Of a stretch of 23,415 bases of DNA, positions 20,469 to 23,415 are shown one piece after another. Location of the stretch: positions 1-23,415 of the forward strand of contig JBIIPQ010000029.1 in the NCBI GenBank assembly GCA_044342535.1, written 5' to 3'. The position numbers were made by a program, and so were the translations under genes. This DNA is from UBA4615 sp044342535. Its GTDB lineage: Bacteria > Pseudomonadota > Gammaproteobacteria > Burkholderiales > Burkholderiaceae_E. The number at the start of each line of letters is the position of its first letter. The first letter of the stretch is position 1. The notes beneath the pieces are model-generated. The model ran no database searches. It was given only the letters and a program-made list of their open reading frames with translations, and was not told the DNA's origin.

Positions 20469-20474
20469 TAGCAT
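20469..20474 (+). promoter_or_regulatory. Possible -10 box for the LLM monooxygenase gene
   Basis: TAGCAT preceded by GC. It would start transcription at about 20481, at the base of the stem-loop that follows, giving a leader of about 86 nt. Confidence 0.4.
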
Positions 20475-20480
20475 GGCCTG

Positions 20481-20507
20481 CACCCCTGGGCGGGACGCCC
20501 CGGGGTG
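20481..20507 (+). promoter_or_regulatory. Stem-loop at the predicted 5' end of the LLM monooxygenase mRNA
   Basis: CACCCC (20481-20486) pairs with GGGGTG (20502-20507), then a single T/C mismatch, then GGGCG (20488-20492) pairs with CGCCC (20496-20500) around a GGA loop. A 5'-terminal stem like this can stabilise mRNA or be a binding site. No known riboswitch fold is recognised. Confidence 0.45.
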
Positions 20508-20566
20508 GCACCGGAACGGCGTTCGCCGGACGGTGACGACGACCCCAACACCACGAGGAGACACGG

Positions 20567-21748
20567 ATGGCGCATCGCATGCGGTTCGGTATTTTCCTGG
20601 CCCCCTTCCACAAGCCCGGCATCAACCCGACGCTGGCCCTCGAGCAGGACCTGGAGCTCGTGCAGTGGCTCGACCGCTGCGGCTACGACGAGGCCTGGTG
20701 CGGCGAGCATCACTCGGCCGGCACCGAGATCAGCGCCTCGCCCGAGATCTTCATGGCGGTCGCGTCACAGCGCACGCGGACCATCAGGCTGGGCACCGGG
20801 GTCGTCAGCGTCTCGTACCACAACCCGCTGTGGGTGGCCGAGCGCATCGTGCAGCTCGACCACCTGACGCGCGGGCGCGTGATGCTCGGCGTGGGGCCCG
20901 GCTCGCTGCCTACCGACGGCGCGATGATCGGCTTGTCGCAGACCCAGACGCGCCAGTTGCTCGAGGACGGCCTCGGTGTCATCCACCAGCTGCTGACCAG
21001 CGAGGAGCCGGTGACCTTCCGCAACGACCGCTGGGACCTTCGCGACGCGCGGCTTCACCTGCGGCCGTACTCCGCCCCGCTGTTCGACATGGTGGTCGCG
21101 GCGGTCGCATCGCCGACCGGCCCGAAGCTCGCCGGCCGCTACGGCACCGGCCTGCTGTCGATCGGCGCGACCACCGCAGCCGGTTTCGATGCGCTGGCGC
21201 TGCACTGGGACGTGATGAAGCAGCAGGCAGAGCACTACAAGACCACGGTCGATCGCAACAAGTGGCGGCTGGTCGGTCTGGTGCACTGCGCCGAGTCGAT
21301 GGACCAGGCCATGCGCGACGTCGAGTACGGTATCGAACACTGGTTCAACTACTTCCAGGCGGTGGCCGCGTTTCCGCAGATGGCGGTGCCGGGCAGCAAC
21401 GTGAAGGAGATGATCGCCTTCATCAACGAGTCGGGGTTCGGTGCGATTGGCACGCCCGACATGGTGAAGAAGCAGATCGACCGGCTGTGGGCGCAGTCGA
21501 ACGGCGGCTTCGGCGCGTACCTGATGCTCGCCCACAACTGGGCGAACTTCGATGCCACGCGCAAGAGCTACGAGCTGATCTCGCGGCACGTGTTCCCGCA
21601 CTTCCAGGGTCAGCATGCGTCGACGACAGCGGCCGCGGAGCGCGCGAGCGCCGCGCGCCCGGCGCTCGCCGAGGTGCATCAGAAGGCGGTGGAGGCGGCG
21701 GGACTGCGTTTCGCTGACGAGGTCGCCAAGCGCAGCAGCGTGCACTGA
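20567..21748 (+). CDS. LLM-class flavin-dependent oxygenase (bacterial luciferase family)
   Basis: 393 residues from ATG 20567, with GAGGAG 7-8 nt upstream. Luciferase-like TIM-barrel motifs: RFGIFLAPFHKPGINP (6-21), CGYDEAWCGEHHSAG (38-52; E47, H48, H49), RTIRLGTGVVSVSYHNPLWV (71-90), AERIVQLDHLTRGRVMLGVG (91-110) and the C-terminal SGFGAIGTPDMVKKQI. The whole resembles the limonene 1,2-monooxygenase/alkanal monooxygenase group. It needs FMNH2 from a reductase, probably the divergently encoded one. Substrate unknown; a terpene, long-chain aldehyde or sulfonate are options. The C-terminal ~45 residues are Ala-rich and helical. A strong bidirectional hairpin follows the stop. Confidence 0.92.
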   Translation: MAHRMRFGIFLAPFHKPGINPTLALEQDLELVQWLDRCGYDEAWCGEHHSAGTEISASPEIFMAVASQRTRTIRLGTGVVSVSYHNPLWVAERIVQLDHLTRGRVMLGVGPGSLPTDGAMIGLSQTQTRQLLEDGLGVIHQLLTSEEPVTFRNDRWDLRDARLHLRPYSAPLFDMVVAAVASPTGPKLAGRYGTGLLSIGATTAAGFDALALHWDVMKQQAEHYKTTVDRNKWRLVGLVHCAESMDQAMRDVEYGIEHWFNYFQAVAAFPQMAVPGSNVKEMIAFINESGFGAIGTPDMVKKQIDRLWAQSNGGFGAYLMLAHNWANFDATRKSYELISRHVFPHFQGQHASTTAAAERASAARPALAEVHQKAVEAAGLRFADEVAKRSSVH

Positions 21749-21755
21749 GGGCCGA

Positions 21756-21786
21756 GGCGCCGGCCCGCGCGAGGCGGGCTGGCGTC
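21756..21786. terminator. Bidirectional hairpin terminator between convergent genes
   Basis: 21756-21768 pairs with 21774-21786 over 13 bp (two G.T wobbles) around a 5-nt loop. It lies 8 nt after the monooxygenase stop and ends directly against the stop of the efflux gene on the other strand. No U-tract, as is common in GC-rich genomes. Confidence 0.65.
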
Positions 21787-23211
21787 TCAGCGCGCCGCCG
21801 CCTGCACGGCCGCCGGATCCCAGCCGCCACCCAGCGCCCGATACAGCTGGATCACCGACCCATACGTCGCCGCTGTCGCCTGAGCGAGCTGCAGCTCCGC
21901 GTCGAACAGCACACGCTGGGAGTCCAGCACCTCGAAGTAGCTCGAGATTCCGTTCAGGTAACGCAGGTCCACCAGGCGCAGCCGCTCGCGGCTCGCGGCG
22001 ACGATGCGCTCGAGTGCCGCGCGTTGCTCACGCCGCTTCTGAAAGCCGACGAGGGCGTCCTCGACCTCGCGCAGCGCGGTCTGCACCGAGCGCCCGTACT
22101 CCTGGACCGCGATCCGCTGGCGGGTCGCGGCGGCATCGAGGTTGGCGTCGAGCCGCCCGCCGGTCAGCAGCGGCAGCGTGATGCCCGGGGTCACCGCGTA
22201 GCCGAGGCGCCCGGCGTCGAGCAGCTGCGAGAGCTGCGGGCTGATGATCCCGAGGAAGCCTGTCAGCGACACGGTCGGCAGGAAGGCCTTGCGCGCGGCG
22301 TCGATGTCGGCCGCGCTCGCGGCCACCGTGCGCTCGGCCGCGATGATGTCCGGGCGGCGGCGCAGCAGGTCCGAGGGAATGCCCGCGGGCAGCTCGGCCG
22401 GCACTGGCATCTCGGTCAGGCCGCGCGTGCGCGCGATCGGACCGGGGTTGCGCCCGAGCAGCACCGACAGCCCGTTCTCGCCGACGGCGCGCTGGCGCTC
22501 GAGTTCGCTGATCGCCTGCTCGGCCTGCGCGAGCGAGGTCTGCGCCTGGGTGACGTCGACCATCGACACCACGCCGGCGTCGAAGCGCAGCTTCACCAGC
22601 CGCAGGCCGTCGCGCCGCGTCTCGGCGGTGCGGCGCGACACCGACAGCTGCTGGTCGACCTGCAGCAGCTCGAGGTAGCCCTGCGCGACCTGCGCCGCGA
22701 GGCTGAGCTCGGCTGCGCGGCGCAGCGCCGCGGTGGCCTCGACGTTGCGCTCGGCCGAGTCGACCAGCGAGCGGATGCGGCCCCAGAGGTCGATCTCCCA
22801 GGAGGGCACCGCGAGGCCCGCCGTGACCGACTCGCTGCGCCGGTTGTTGTTCGCATCCAGGGGCGAGGGCGCGCGCTGCGCGGTCGCGCTCGCGTCGGCG
22901 ACGACGGAGGGCACGAGCGCGGCGCGGGCCAGCCCGTACTGCGCGCGCGCGAGTTCCACGCGCTCGGCGGCGATCCGCAGGTCGCGGTTGTTGCGCAGCG
23001 CCTCGGCGACCAGCGCATCGAGCTCGGTGCTGTCGAAGAACGCGCCGAGCGGGCGCTCGGCGAGGCTGCCGGCGAGCGGCGGCTGCGCGACCCAGCCCGC
23101 GGGCAGTGGCGGCTCGAGCGTCGGCGCGGCGGGCTGCGGCGCGCTCGCGGCGCAGGCGGCCAGCAGCGCGGCCGCGAGGGCCGCGGCGAGGGCGGTCCGG
23201 GGGGCGCTCAT
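21787..23211 (-). CDS. Outer-membrane efflux lipoprotein (NodT/OprM family)
   Basis: 474 residues from ATG 23211. Lipoprotein signal peptide with lipobox LAAC and C20 as the acylated residue. Two TolC-like OEP repeats follow (about 60-255 and 270-460), with RND outer-membrane factor signatures: WEIDLWGRIRSLVDSAERN, ALRRAAELSLAAQVAQGYLE, LPAGIPSDLLRRRPDIIAAE (about 285-304) and RYLNGISSYFEVLDSQR near the end. It forms the trimeric outer-membrane channel of a tripartite pump. ATG overlaps the stop of the RND permease gene (ATGA), so they are coupled. It is the last gene of the operon; the membrane-fusion protein gene is presumably beyond the right edge. Confidence 0.94.
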   Translation of the reverse strand: MSAPRTALAAALAAALLAACAASAPQPAAPTLEPPLPAGWVAQPPLAGSLAERPLGAFFDSTELDALVAEALRNNRDLRIAAERVELARAQYGLARAALVPSVVADASATAQRAPSPLDANNNRRSESVTAGLAVPSWEIDLWGRIRSLVDSAERNVEATAALRRAAELSLAAQVAQGYLELLQVDQQLSVSRRTAETRRDGLRLVKLRFDAGVVSMVDVTQAQTSLAQAEQAISELERQRAVGENGLSVLLGRNPGPIARTRGLTEMPVPAELPAGIPSDLLRRRPDIIAAERTVAASAADIDAARKAFLPTVSLTGFLGIISPQLSQLLDAGRLGYAVTPGITLPLLTGGRLDANLDAAATRQRIAVQEYGRSVQTALREVEDALVGFQKRREQRAALERIVAASRERLRLVDLRYLNGISSYFEVLDSQRVLFDAELQLAQATAATYGSVIQLYRALGGGWDPAAVQAAAR

Positions 23212-23415
23212 GCGTGCCCCCCGTCGTGCGGGGTGGCCGGCACGGCCGCGGGTGCCCCGTCGTTCGCCGCCTTTGCGGCGGGCGGCGGTCGCTTGCCGCC
23301 CATCCAGGTCGTGACCAGGAAGTAGAACAGCGGCGTGAAGAACACGCCCACCAGCGTCGCGGCCAGCATGCCGCCCAGGATGCCGGTGCCCACCGAGTGC
23401 TGGGTGGCCGCACCC
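23208..23415 (-). CDS. RND efflux permease, C-terminal end (partial)
   Basis: 68 C-terminal residues; the gene continues beyond the right edge. The first residues GAATQHSVGTGILGGMLAAT and then VGVFFTPLFYFLVTTWMGGK match the last transmembrane helix of AcrB/MexF-type hydrophobe/amphiphile efflux (HAE1) pumps. A cytoplasmic Ala/Pro-rich tail ending HDGGHA follows. It exports drugs, solvents or other amphiphiles with the outer-membrane factor encoded next. Substrate cannot be inferred from this piece. Confidence 0.93.
   Translation of the reverse strand, partial: GAATQHSVGTGILGGMLAATLVGVFFTPLFYFLVTTWMGGKRPPPAAKAANDGAPAAVPATPHDGGHA

Noticed and set aside
1..23415. CRISPR array, tRNA/rRNA genes, insertion sequences or prophage genes
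   Set aside because: No regularly spaced repeats, cloverleaf-like sequences, transposase or phage protein motifs were seen on either strand.

Overview
The window is very GC-rich (by eye around 70 percent), densely packed chromosomal DNA. Codon use, family content (TRAP transporter, Ldh-type oxidoreductase, FAH-family hydrolase, NodT-type outer-membrane lipoprotein, Pat-like acetyltransferase) and short spacers point to a betaproteobacterium, probably Burkholderiales; this is inference from gene content, since no rRNA or other marker is present. I found no tRNA, rRNA, CRISPR array, insertion sequence or phage gene.

Layout. (1) 1-1989, plus strand: the 3' end of an unidentified gene, a glutamine synthetase-like ligase joined to it by an ATGA overlap, and a [2Fe-2S] ferredoxin. 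(2) 2128-5043, plus: a complete TRAP transporter (DctP, DctQ, DctM) with a hairpin between the binding protein and the membrane subunits. (3) 5075-7404, minus: a TauE/SafE-type permease and a DUF1254/DUF1214 protein, divergent from a D-2-hydroxyacid dehydrogenase (7486-8409). (4) 8497-9717: an EamA exporter whose 5' end abuts a decapitated Lrp/AsnC regulator that keeps only its effector-binding (RAM) domain. (5) 9778-12685: a DUF3617 secreted protein, a conserved hypothetical protein, an alpha/beta hydrolase overlapping a DUF423 membrane protein, and an unknown 138-residue protein. (6) 12701-17012, minus: an Ldh-type dehydrogenase and hotdog thioesterase (ATGA overlap), then a 905-residue ADP-forming acyl-CoA-synthetase/GNAT fusion of the Pat type, divergent from an MscS channel (17072-18382). 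(7) 18396-18516: a long imperfect hairpin repeat filling the gap between convergent genes. (8) 18518-21748: FAH-family hydrolase, MsrB and FMN reductase on minus, divergent from a luciferase-like flavin monooxygenase on plus. (9) 21787-23415, minus: outer-membrane factor and the C-terminal end of an RND pump.

How the genes may work together. Region 1-2 reads as uptake and oxidative breakdown of a small substrate, perhaps an amine activated by gamma-glutamylation and then oxidised using the ferredoxin; the substrate is unknown. Region 8 suggests a two-component flavin monooxygenase (reductase plus oxygenase). Region 9 is a tripartite drug or solvent efflux system. Most of the rest is ordinary accessory metabolism.

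The main unusual observations are non-coding or structural: the Lrp remnant at an exporter's promoter, the 121-nt hairpin element, mirror-image divergent promoters whose -10 boxes lie 6-8 nt from start codons (suggesting leaderless mRNAs), and the intact His-containing motif in the Pat-like protein. I do not see a clear new multi-gene system.
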